From Bacillota bacterium (GTDB lineage Bacteria; Bacillota; Clostridia; Christensenellales; UMGS416): 64,000 nt of DNA. The DNA lies in NCBI GenBank assembly GCA_023410875.1, contig JAEYPH010000022.1:11877-75876 (forward strand), written 5' to 3'. Of this stretch, positions 14,438 through 24,355 are shown piece by piece. The translations under genes and the position numbers were made by a program. The number at the start of each line of letters is the position of its first letter. Positions within the stretch are counted from its first letter, which is position 1. The notes under the pieces were generated by a model. It worked only from the letters and a program-made list of their open reading frames with translations, ran no database searches and was not told the DNA's origin.

Positions 14438-16591
14438 ATGCCCGAGCGTTATCTGGATCCATCCCTGAGCTTTGAGGAGCGCGCCGACGACCTTGTGTCG
14501 CGCATGACGCTGGAAGAGAAGATCAGCCAGACCCTCTATCAGTCCTCGGCCATCCCCCGGCTGGGCATCCCGGAATACAACTGGTGGAACGAATGCCTGC
14601 ACGGCGTGGCCCGCGCCGGCGTGGCCACGATGTTCCCCCAGGCTATCGGCATGGCCGCCAGCTTTGACGACGCGCTGCTGCAGGACGTGGCCACCGCCAT
14701 CAGCGACGAGGCCCGCGCCAAACACCACGAGGCAGCCCGCTACCATGACCGCGGCATCTACAAGGGCCTGACGATGTGGTCGCCCAACATCAACATCTTC
14801 CGCGACCCGCGCTGGGGCCGCGGCCACGAGACCTACGGCGAGGACCCACTTCTGACCGCCCGCATGGGCAAGGCCTTCGTGCGCGGGCTGCAGGGCGACG
14901 ACCCCAAATATCTGAAGACCGTGGCCACGGTGAAGCACTACGCCGTGCACAGCGGCCCGGAATCCGAGCGCCACAGCTTCGACGCCTGCGCCAGCATCAA
15001 GGACATGCGCGAGACCTACTTGCCCGCCTTCAAGGAGTGTGTCCGGGAGGCCGGAGCCTACTCGGTCATGGGCGCTTACAACCGCACCAACGGCGAGCCC
15101 TGCTGCGCCAGCCCCACGCTGATGGAGCAGCTGCTGCGCGGCGAATGGGGCTTCCAGGGCTATTATGTGAGCGACTGCGCCGCCATCGACGACTTCCATG
15201 AGCACCACCACATCACTGCCGACGCGGCGGAATCGGCGGCGCTGGCAATAAAGACCGGCTGCGACCTCAATTGCGGCCACACGTTCCATAAGCTGCTGGA
15301 CGCCGTGCAGCGCGGGCTGCTCAGCGAGCAGGACATCGACCGCTGCGTGCGCCGGCTGATGCTGGCGCGCATGAAGCTCGGGATGTTCGACGACGAAAAG
15401 ACCGTGCCCTACGCACAGATCCCCTACGAGCAGGTGGGCTGCGTGCGCCATCTGGAATTAAGCCAGGAGATGGCCCGCCGCAGCCTGGTGTTGCTGCACA
15501 ACAACGGCATTCTGCCGCTGGACGCTTCGCGCCCGGTGCGCAACATCGCCGTGATCGGCCCCAACGCCAACAACCGCCGGGCGCTGTGGGGCAACTATTA
15601 CGGCACCGCCGCCGAGGAATACACGGTTCTGGAAGGTGTCCGCTCGCTGCTCCCCGACAGCCGCGTGTGGTATGCCCAGGGCTGCATGCACACCGGAGAG
15701 GCGCCGGAGGGCGGCTGGGGCGAGGAACCCGGCTGGGGGCTGGCCGAGGCCATGGCCGCCGCGCAACGCGCTGAGGTCGTCGTGCTGGCGCTGGGCCTGG
15801 ATGAGCGCTATGAAGGCGAAGAGGGCCCCACCGGCGGTGACAAGAGCGCCATGGCGCTGCACGAAATGCAGCTGCGGCTCTTCGATGCCGTGCACTCGAT
15901 GGGCAAGCCTGTGATCCTCGTGATGATGGCCGGAAGCCCCGTAGACATGACGCCCTTTGAAGGCCGCGCCGCAGCCATCCTGCAGGCGTGGTACCCCGGG
16001 CAGTTCGGCGGCTTGGCCATCGCCGAGGCGTTGCTGGGCCAGTGCAACCCCTCGGGCCGCCTGCCGCTTACGTTCTATCGCAGCGACAGCGATCTGCCCG
16101 ACTTCCGCGACTATTCCATGGACAACCGCACCTATCGCTTCTTCCGCAGCGAGCCCATGTATCCCTTCGGTTATGGCCTTTCCTACACGAGCTTTGAGTA
16201 CTGCGGCTTGAAGATACCCGATACCGTCAGCGCCGGAGACAGCGTAACGATTTGCGTCAAAGTAAAGAACACCGGCAAGCGCGCCGGCGCCGAGGTCGTA
16301 CAGCTCTATCTGCGCGACGACGAGGCCTCCACCCGCACGCCTCGCTGGCAGCTGGTGGATTTCCTGCGCGTGGAGCTGCAAAGCGGCGAGAAACGCGAGG
16401 TCTCCTTCACTGTGCCGGCGCGCCGCTTATGCGTGATCACCGACGATGGGCGCACGGTGCTGGAGCCGGGCAGCTTCACCACCTTCGTGGGCGGCAGCCA
16501 GCCGGACGAGCGCTCCGCTGCGCTCATGGGCCGCCGCCCGCTGGAGGGCAGCTTCACCGTCGTGGGCCAGGCCCTGGAGATGGAATATTGA
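14438..16591 (+). CDS. Glycoside hydrolase family 3, likely beta-xylosidase or beta-glucosidase
   Basis: 717 residues, no signal peptide, so probably cytoplasmic and acting on imported oligosaccharides. The GH3 barrel occupies about 1-300 with WWNECLHGVAR (49-59), WGRGHETYGEDP and the nucleophile Asp246 in YVSDCAA. The alpha/beta sandwich (about 320-540) has a likely acid/base Glu in ERYEGEEGPTGGDK. A C-terminal fibronectin-III-like domain follows (about 600-715). The NECLHGVAR motif is common in beta-xylosidases, so xylan-derived substrates are favoured, but specificity is not settled by sequence. The gene ends at a strong terminator, and sigI-rsgI follow on the same strand. Confidence 0.93.
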   Translation: MPERYLDPSLSFEERADDLVSRMTLEEKISQTLYQSSAIPRLGIPEYNWWNECLHGVARAGVATMFPQAIGMAASFDDALLQDVATAISDEARAKHHEAARYHDRGIYKGLTMWSPNINIFRDPRWGRGHETYGEDPLLTARMGKAFVRGLQGDDPKYLKTVATVKHYAVHSGPESERHSFDACASIKDMRETYLPAFKECVREAGAYSVMGAYNRTNGEPCCASPTLMEQLLRGEWGFQGYYVSDCAAIDDFHEHHHITADAAESAALAIKTGCDLNCGHTFHKLLDAVQRGLLSEQDIDRCVRRLMLARMKLGMFDDEKTVPYAQIPYEQVGCVRHLELSQEMARRSLVLLHNNGILPLDASRPVRNIAVIGPNANNRRALWGNYYGTAAEEYTVLEGVRSLLPDSRVWYAQGCMHTGEAPEGGWGEEPGWGLAEAMAAAQRAEVVVLALGLDERYEGEEGPTGGDKSAMALHEMQLRLFDAVHSMGKPVILVMMAGSPVDMTPFEGRAAAILQAWYPGQFGGLAIAEALLGQCNPSGRLPLTFYRSDSDLPDFRDYSMDNRTYRFFRSEPMYPFGYGLSYTSFEYCGLKIPDTVSAGDSVTICVKVKNTGKRAGAEVVQLYLRDDEASTRTPRWQLVDFLRVELQSGEKREVSFTVPARRLCVITDDGRTVLEPGSFTTFVGGSQPDERSAALMGRRPLEGSFTVVGQALEMEY

Positions 16592-16617
16592 TTTGATCGC
16601 CAAACAAATGCCCCTGA

Positions 16618-16651
16618 CCCCTTTTCCGGCATCGGAAAAGGGGTATTTTTA
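16618..16651 (+). terminator. Intrinsic terminator after the GH3 gene
   Basis: Perfect 11-bp stem (CCCCTTTTCCG, loop GCAT, CGGAAAAGGGG) followed by TATTTTTAT. It separates the GH3 transcript from the sigI operon. Confidence 0.9.
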
Positions 16652-16678
16652 TCTGAAATCCTTTCAACGCATCTTTAT

Positions 16679-16705
16679 CCCCCCAAAAACAGACCGGATT
16701 TCGTA
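16679..16705 (+). promoter_or_regulatory. SigI-type promoter of the sigI-rsgI operon
   Basis: CCCCCC (16679-16684) followed by an A-run, then CGTA (16702-16705) 17 bp later. SigI promoters of Bacillus and cellulolytic clostridia combine a C-rich -35 (ACCCCC-like) with a CGAA/CGTA -10, so this fits autoregulation. The start codon of sigI is 40 bp downstream. Confidence 0.6.
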
Positions 16706-16745
16706 TGATATGTCGTGGTACCACAAAGGACAAGGAGCAAACGCG

Positions 16746-17492
16746 ATGCAAGCTGTCGAATTGGAACGCAAACAGCCGCCCGAGATGAGCCCGGAAGAAA
16801 CGGTACTGCGCATCCAACAAGGCTCAGAGGAGTTGCGCAACCCCTTTATCACGCAATACCAGCCCTACATCGCCGCGATCACGGCCCGCCTCACCGGTAA
16901 ACCTGCCCAGGATGCCGATGAATATGGCGTAGCGCTGGACGCCTTCAACGAAGCCATCGACCGCTATGACCCGAAGCATCGGCGAGGGTTCCTATCCTGG
17001 AGCGACCTGGTCATCAACCACAGGATCATCGACCACCTGCGCCGCGTCCGCAAGCACAGCCATACCTATCCATTCACCTATTTTGAGGCCCAGGGGGATG
17101 AGCACGTCGTGGCGCGGGCTGTGGCACAGCACCCGACGATGCTGCAGGACAACCTGGAAATCAAGGAAGAGATCGAGGACTTTAGCCGCCGTCTGGCTCG
17201 CTTTGGTATTCGGCTGGCTGACCTGGTGCAGAGCGCGCCCAGGCACATCGACACCCGAGCCATGTGCGTGCGTCTGGCCAAAAAGATCGCCGCGACGCCG
17301 GCCATCGCCGCCAAGCTGGAGCACACCGGCCAGCTGCCCATCGTCTCCATACTGGACGCCGTGGCCGTGGGGCGCAAGGCCGTGGAAAACAACCGCAAAT
17401 ACATCATCGCGATCTACGTCGCGCTGACCAGCCGTATGGAGATCATCAAGAGTTACATCAACTTCATCGAAGAAGGAGCGTTGGACCGATGA
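16746..17492 (+). CDS. sigI: RNA polymerase sigma-I factor
   Basis: 248 residues, matching the SigI family, which lacks canonical region 3 and in clostridia controls cellulosome and glycanase genes in response to polysaccharides. The region-2 block is at about 30-110 (NPFITQYQPYIAAITARLTGK, then FLSWSDLVINHRIIDHLRRVRKHS). The SigI C-terminal DNA-binding domain is at about 135-240 (AVGRKAVENNRKYIIAIYVAL). The ATG at 16746 has AAGGAG upstream and fits the family start; the frame is open further upstream through the terminator, which is not coding. The stop overlaps the rsgI start (ATGA). Confidence 0.93.
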   Translation: MQAVELERKQPPEMSPEETVLRIQQGSEELRNPFITQYQPYIAAITARLTGKPAQDADEYGVALDAFNEAIDRYDPKHRRGFLSWSDLVINHRIIDHLRRVRKHSHTYPFTYFEAQGDEHVVARAVAQHPTMLQDNLEIKEEIEDFSRRLARFGIRLADLVQSAPRHIDTRAMCVRLAKKIAATPAIAAKLEHTGQLPIVSILDAVAVGRKAVENNRKYIIAIYVALTSRMEIIKSYINFIEEGALDR

Positions 17493-19597
17493 TTCCTTTG
17501 GGTACCGTAATGGAAATAGAGCGCAAGCAGGCGCTGGTCTTTACCGTGGATGGCGATGTCGTGCGCATCAAGAGCCGCCCGGATCTGTTCATCGGCCAGC
17601 AGATCGCGTTTACGCGCAAGGATCTTATGGACGCAAAAACCGCCAAAGCCAAGGTGCTGCCCTTCGTAACGTTGGCCGCGGCGCTGCTGGTCGTGGCGGT
17701 GGCCGGCGTGGGCAGCTTTGCGCAGAAGCTGTTCCCCCAGAGCTGCACTGCCTATCTGACTGTGGACATCAACCCCAGCGTGCAGCTGCGCGTGGACGCC
17801 GCCGACCGGGTGCTGGACGCCACAGCCCTCAACGGCGACGCCACACAATTGCTTCAAGAGGTTTCCGTACAGGGAAAACCCGCTAGAGACGCGGTGAACC
17901 AGCTGATCGAGCAGGCCCGCACGATGGGCTACCTCAGCGACAGCCGCAGCGTCGTGCTGGTGGCAGGCGTTCTCAATGAAGGCGACCGCGATGTGAACAG
18001 CCACCGCGCCCAATACCGCGACCGCCTGGAGGCATTGCTGGGCGGCCTGAACAGCGAAGGTTCCGGCACAGAAGTGCTGGCGCTCTATGTGGACGACAGC
18101 GGCCTGCGGGAGAAGGCCGAGAGCAGCGGCCTTTCGCTGGGGCGTGAGCTGCTGGGCGAATTCGCCCGCAAATACGACATCGATATGGCCGACGAGGAGC
18201 TGCGCAGCGGCAGCATTTCGGATCTGCTGATCAAGCTGGGCGACATCAAAGAGGACATGCCCGTCGTGACACCGGAGCCTTCGCAGACGCCCGAAGCCAG
18301 CGCGACACCCGCTGAAACGCCCTCCGCTGAGCCCACGGCGACAGCTGAACCGACCGTGACGCCCGATGATACAGCATCCCCCACTCCCACCGTCACGCCG
18401 GAGCCCACGGCCACAATCGAACCCACAAGTACGCCTGAACCCACGCCCAAGCCCACCGCAACAGCCAAACCCTCTCGGACGCCCAACCCCACCGACAACG
18501 ATGCATATAAGGTTTCTGCCAGGGTCAGCGAAGGTCGCGTCTCCATAAGCTGGGACAAGACCCGCAGGACCGACGGGTTCCTGTACTACAAGGTCGTGTT
18601 CTCCAAGGGAGACGCCACGCCCCGCTATCCCGATGGTGGCTACCTGTACGCCATTTCCAACCCCGACGACACCCACTGCACCGCCAAGGCCGGCGACTGC
18701 TACAATGGCGGCGATGTGGGCGGCGAGCTGCAAGCCGGCAAATCCTACTACGTCAGCGTGACCTATGTGTATGAGGACGGCAAGAAATATGGCTCCACCG
18801 CCAGGGTGACCGTGCCTCCGCTGCCCGGCGAGACCTGCACGCCCCAACCAACCGGGACACCCAAGCCCACCGCCATCAACGATTCGTACAAGGTCTCTGC
18901 CAGGGTCAGCGAGGGGCGTGTCTCCATCAGTTGGGACAAGACCCGCCGAACCGACGGGTTCCTGTACTACAAGGTCGTGTTCTCCAGGGGTGACGCCACA
19001 CCCCGTTATCCCGATAACGGCTACCTGTACGCCATTTCCAACCCGGACGATACCCACTGCACCGCCAAGGCAGGCGACTGCTACAATGGCGGCGATGTGG
19101 GCGGCGAGCTGCAGGCCGGCAAATCCTACTACATCAGCGTGACTTATGTGTATGAGGACGGCAAGAAATATGGCTCCACCGCCAGGGTGACCGTTCCCCA
19201 GCTGCCCGGCGCGACCTGCACGCCAGAACCCACTTGCACCCCTGAACCTACCTGTACGCCGGAGCCTCTTCCAGCTTTCAGCGGTCCAAGCTGCCGGGCT
19301 TCCATAGAGGGCACAACGCTGAGCGCCAAGTGGGCAACGCTGCCCGCCTGCGATGTGACATACAAAGGCCGTACATATGAGGGCTTCCAATACTACAAGG
19401 TCGTCGTTTCGCCGGACCCCGACCCCAAGTATCCCGAGGACGGCTATGTTACGTACACATCAAACCTGCAGACCGGCAGCGCTCGGGCGGACATCTCCGG
19501 CATGTTCGAATCGGGGCAGACGTTCTATGTGGCCATTACCTACGTGTTCTCCAACGGGAAGATCTATTCACCGGACGTAGCACTGACCATGCCTTAG
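17489..19597 (+). CDS. rsgI: RsgI-type transmembrane anti-sigma factor with three extracellular modules
   Basis: 702 residues. The cytoplasmic RsgI N-domain (1-50, GTVMEIERKQALVFT) binds SigI. One membrane helix lies at about 56-77. The RsgI extracytoplasmic domain (about 85-255) contains DINPSV with Asn95-Pro96; RsgI/SEAL-type domains have been reported to self-cleave at an Asn-Pro bond. A Pro/Thr linker (about 260-337) leads to three modules: 338-452, 465-579 and about 595-702. Modules 1 and 2 are nearly identical, and module 3 is divergent but keeps YYKVV, YPE.GY and a YV.. DGK-like end. In clostridial RsgI proteins this position is taken by carbohydrate-binding or hydrolase modules, so sugar sensing is inferred. 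The modules look fibronectin-like and were not matched to a named binding family. Confidence 0.9.
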   Translation: MIPLGTVMEIERKQALVFTVDGDVVRIKSRPDLFIGQQIAFTRKDLMDAKTAKAKVLPFVTLAAALLVVAVAGVGSFAQKLFPQSCTAYLTVDINPSVQLRVDAADRVLDATALNGDATQLLQEVSVQGKPARDAVNQLIEQARTMGYLSDSRSVVLVAGVLNEGDRDVNSHRAQYRDRLEALLGGLNSEGSGTEVLALYVDDSGLREKAESSGLSLGRELLGEFARKYDIDMADEELRSGSISDLLIKLGDIKEDMPVVTPEPSQTPEASATPAETPSAEPTATAEPTVTPDDTASPTPTVTPEPTATIEPTSTPEPTPKPTATAKPSRTPNPTDNDAYKVSARVSEGRVSISWDKTRRTDGFLYYKVVFSKGDATPRYPDGGYLYAISNPDDTHCTAKAGDCYNGGDVGGELQAGKSYYVSVTYVYEDGKKYGSTARVTVPPLPGETCTPQPTGTPKPTAINDSYKVSARVSEGRVSISWDKTRRTDGFLYYKVVFSRGDATPRYPDNGYLYAISNPDDTHCTAKAGDCYNGGDVGGELQAGKSYYISVTYVYEDGKKYGSTARVTVPQLPGATCTPEPTCTPEPTCTPEPLPAFSGPSCRASIEGTTLSAKWATLPACDVTYKGRTYEGFQYYKVVVSPDPDPKYPEDGYVTYTSNLQTGSARADISGMFESGQTFYVAITYVFSNGKIYSPDVALTMP
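18500..19224 (+). repeat. 381-bp tandem duplication inside rsgI
   Basis: Copies 18500-18843 and 18881-19224 lie in the same frame with a period of 381 bp (127 codons). They differ mainly by scattered, often synonymous changes, so the duplication is recent or kept uniform by recombination. Each copy encodes one sensor-like module and a short Thr/Pro linker. Confidence 0.9.
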
Positions 19598-19620
19598 CCC
19601 CACGCACGTGCTAAACCAAT

Positions 19621-19660
19621 AAGCAAAAGGCTGTGGAGTTCGTTCCACAGCCTTTTGCTT
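19621..19660. terminator. Bidirectional terminator between rsgI and a small coiled-coil gene
   Basis: Seventeen-base arms starting AAGCAAAAGGCTGTGGA and their complement surround a GTTCGT loop. A-rich and T-rich stem ends let it serve rsgI (plus) and the gene ending at 19676 (minus). Confidence 0.88.
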
Positions 19661-19675
19661 CAGTTTGTCTACGCA

Positions 19676-19867
19676 TCACTCGTTCATGAAGGTATACTGC
19701 GCCATGCCCTGCAGAGCCGTTTGCGCGGCGTTCACGGCGTCCAGCGCCTGCTGCAGGAGCTTTTGCTCCGCGAGATCCGCGTTGTCCATTTTCTGTTGCG
19801 CCTGCATGAGCTTGTCGTGTGCGATCCTCAATTGCGATTGCATAGCCTGTGACTGTGTCGTGTCCAT
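19676..19867 (-). CDS. Small predicted coiled-coil protein
   Basis: 63 residues, rich in Gln, Ala, Leu and Met, with heptad-like spacing (LRIAHDKLMQAQQKMDNADLAEQKLLQQALDAV). No cysteines, membrane helix or signal peptide. The ATG at 19867 has GGGAGGGCGG upstream, and a strong terminator follows the stop. The family was not recognised. It may be a cytoplasmic oligomerising protein. The well-placed ribosome site and terminator argue that it is a real gene. Confidence 0.65.
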   Translation of the reverse strand: MDTTQSQAMQSQLRIAHDKLMQAQQKMDNADLAEQKLLQQALDAVNAAQTALQGMAQYTFMNE

Positions 19868-19955
19868 GCCCCGCCCTCCCTGCGAACTTTTTCCGCGTTA
19901 GTATGGCTGACGCAGAAACTTTCATGCGCAAGAAGGAGGTGTGCAATCAAAGCGC

Positions 19956-20972
19956 TCAGGATTGCGGTGACGGAATACCGACCTGAATCTCCATCTCCGG
20001 CCCGCTCCACTGCGAAAGCCGTGGCTCCCGCGGCAACAAATGGGGCACGTCCTCCGAGAGGCTGTATTTCGGGTGCCAGCGCAGGCAGCGCTCGTCATAC
20101 AGCTCCACGCAGCTCGTAGACGCGAGCTTTTTGTTGGGCAGCCACGTTCCAAAGAAATATCCCATGGCTTTGTCCAACGCATTGTTGACCAGGTAGGCAA
20201 AATCCTCGGCGGTGAAGGTGCACACGGCATACTCTCCGGCGGGCAGCGTGTGGTAGCACGGCTGCATGCCTTCGGGGATGTCCCCATATCCATCCAGGCG
20301 CCTCGCCGCCAGGAACGCATCGGAACGCTCGGTGACCTCGCAGCCCGCGAAGTACGTAAAGCACCCTTCCTGCTGGCCCGGCAAGCTGATGCCTACCTCG
20401 CTGCCCTGGGGATGCAGGTGCGGAAGATGTTTTCTGGGCACCGGTGTGAAGAACTCCCACAGCCGGCCGGGATTGTCGATGCTGGGCCGCCCCATCGGGC
20501 ACTGCAGGGAGAATCCCGCGTACAGGCGCTCTTGTGAGTAGTTCCGCCTTGTGACCTCCAAAATGACGCCCTCGGCCAGAAGCGGCACGCCCTCGTCGAT
20601 CATCCGGTACATCATCGACAAATCGGGGATGATGAAATGTGTCAAAGGCATCGGGTTCTTGCGGTACTCGTCGGGCGTCAGGCCATAGGCATCTTTGAAC
20701 GCGCGGCTGAACGACTCATGGCTCTGAAATCCCCACTTGAGGGCAATGTCGAGAATTCGGCCACCGTTCTGCAAAAGGTCCTCGCTGGCGCGGGCGACCC
20801 GGCGCAGCTTCTGATACTCGGCAACCGGCCTGCCCACCAGCCTGGAGAACAGGCGCTGGTAGTAATACATGGACAGATGCACCTGATCGCTGAGCGCGGC
20901 GATGTCAAGGTTCTCATCCAGATGGGCTTCCATCCACTGTAAGCTTTGCTGTATTTCCTGATACGCGGGCAT
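19956..20972 (-). CDS. AraC-family regulator with GyrI-like ligand domain
   Basis: 338 residues. The N-terminal AraC DNA-binding domain (about 5-105) has two helix-turn-helix units, with DIALKWGFQSHESFSRAFKDAYGLTPDEYRK as the second. The C-terminal half (about 130-330) resembles GyrI/Rob effector-binding domains (LPAGEYAVCTF, then TWLPNKKL..CVELYDERC). It probably senses a small molecule, possibly a drug. Start M at 20972 was chosen because GGAGGG is 7 bp upstream; the frame is open 20 codons further. A TATAAT (minus strand, 21000-20995) sits just ahead but lacks a good -35. Confidence 0.9.
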   Translation of the reverse strand: MPAYQEIQQSLQWMEAHLDENLDIAALSDQVHLSMYYYQRLFSRLVGRPVAEYQKLRRVARASEDLLQNGGRILDIALKWGFQSHESFSRAFKDAYGLTPDEYRKNPMPLTHFIIPDLSMMYRMIDEGVPLLAEGVILEVTRRNYSQERLYAGFSLQCPMGRPSIDNPGRLWEFFTPVPRKHLPHLHPQGSEVGISLPGQQEGCFTYFAGCEVTERSDAFLAARRLDGYGDIPEGMQPCYHTLPAGEYAVCTFTAEDFAYLVNNALDKAMGYFFGTWLPNKKLASTSCVELYDERCLRWHPKYSLSEDVPHLLPREPRLSQWSGPEMEIQVGIPSPQS

Positions 20973-21082
20973 GTGATTCCCTCCTTTTGGCCCAATTATA
21001 CCGATGGATATGCATGCCGTCTTGACGCGCAATGCCCATATATGCGATATGGTTTGTGCCTCTGTCCTATTCTGCGGTCAAT

Positions 21083-21114
21083 AAAGCCTGCGGAAGCACG
21101 ATTCCACAGGCTTT
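21083..21114 (-). terminator. Terminator after engB
   Basis: AAAGCCTGTGGAA and TTCCGCAGGCTTT pair through one G-U with a six-base loop as read on the minus strand, followed by ATTG. It lies 40 bp past the engB stop. Confidence 0.75.
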
Positions 21115-21153
21115 CACTCAACTCTTAAGTTGCAGGACTGCGGCAGGCGCACT

Positions 21154-21741
21154 CTATTTGAGCGCCGCCTCGATGGCCCGCAGCAGGTCTGCCCTGCCCA
21201 AGCCCTCGGTCACCGAAAAGCACACCGCCTGCTGGCGGAAGGTCGCCTGCAATTGGTCGGAGAGTTTGCGGCAGGCCAGCGGGCGCTGGCTCTTGCTGAG
21301 CTTGTCGGCCTTGGTGGCCACCAATACGAAGTCCAAGCCGTTGTGCTCGGCCCATTGCACGGTCTGGCGGTCGTCGTCGTTGGGCTCCCGGCGGATGTCC
21401 ATGAGCAGCAGCACCAGCTTGATGCGCGGCGACGACGCAAAGTACCCTTCGATCATCTGTGCCCAGCGCTTTTGCTCGACCTTGGAAACCTGCGCATAGC
21501 CATAGCCCGGCAAGTCCACCAGATGGAAGCTATTGTTGAGCAGGTAGAAGTTGACCTCTCGGGTCTTGCCCGGCGTGGCGCTGACGCGGGCCAGCGCCTT
21601 GCGGCCGCACAGCGCATTGATCAGCGACGACTTGCCCACGTTGGATCGGCCGATCAAGGCGATCTCCGGCAAGTTGGAGCGCTCGAAACCCCGCTCATCC
21701 ACGGCGGTAAAGGCGAATTCGGCAGTCTTGATATCCAGCAT
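21154..21741 (-). CDS. engB: Ribosome-biogenesis GTPase EngB (YsxC)
   Basis: 195 residues, normal for this essential small GTPase involved in large-subunit assembly. G1 is GRSNVGKSS, G3 is DLPGYGYA, and G4 is TKADKL. The ATG at 21741 gives the usual start (MLDIKTAEFAF). A TTG 12 codons earlier lies inside a stable hairpin and was not chosen. The gene follows lon, as in many Bacillota. Confidence 0.95.
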   Translation of the reverse strand: MLDIKTAEFAFTAVDERGFERSNLPEIALIGRSNVGKSSLINALCGRKALARVSATPGKTREVNFYLLNNSFHLVDLPGYGYAQVSKVEQKRWAQMIEGYFASSPRIKLVLLLMDIRREPNDDDRQTVQWAEHNGLDFVLVATKADKLSKSQRPLACRKLSDQLQATFRQQAVCFSVTEGLGRADLLRAIEAALK

Positions 21742-21753
21742 GGGATTAATAAT

Positions 21754-21782
21754 AAGGCCTGCCGAACGAAACGGCAAGCCTT
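21754..21782 (-). promoter_or_regulatory. Hairpin between lon and engB
   Basis: Read on the minus strand, AAGGCTTGCCG pairs with CGGCAGGCCTT through an 11-bp stem (one G-U) with a seven-base loop, followed by ATTATTAAT. It may be a partial terminator that lowers engB expression relative to lon. Confidence 0.5.
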
Positions 21783-21809
21783 AGTAAAATGCGGATTCGG
21801 TTATAAAGC

Positions 21810-24137
<2,328 letters not shown>

Positions 24138-24151
24138 AATAAGCAGAATCC

Positions 24152-24180
24152 ATTATATACGGCCATGTGATCGATTTCAA
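24152..24180 (-). promoter_or_regulatory. Near-consensus promoter of lon
   Basis: TTGAAA (24180-24175), 17 bp, TATAAT (24157-24152) on the minus strand. The start point would fall near 24145, leaving almost no leader before the ATG at 24137. No CtsR-type repeat was recognised nearby. The remaining gap up to 24304 has no visible gene. Confidence 0.75.
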
Positions 24181-24304
24181 ATGCAGGTATTAGCATAATC
24201 GGCAAAAGTCGCTTCCTGCCGCCATATACTGGCGTGTTTTATGGTCCAAATCAGCAGCAAAGCGCAATGATTTGCTATCTTTGGCAGATTGGCCAGATAT
24301 AGAA

Positions 24305-24332
24305 AACCGCCTGTGCATGCGCACAGACGGTT
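24305..24332 (-). terminator. Terminator after the LCP gene
   Basis: AACCGTCTGTGC, loop GCAT, GCACAGGCGGTT (one wobble) followed by TTCTATAT as read on the minus strand, 24 bp past the stop. Confidence 0.8.
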
Positions 24333-24355
24333 GCAAAATGACATTCGATTGACTG

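Noticed and set aside
18085..18558. 157-codon minus-strand frame rich in Val/Gly/Ser
   Set aside because: It is the antisense of the Pro/Thr linker of rsgI; low-complexity shadow.
17453..19390. 645-codon minus-strand open frame opposite rsgI
   Set aside because: Repeats in it mirror the rsgI module repeats; it is a shadow frame.
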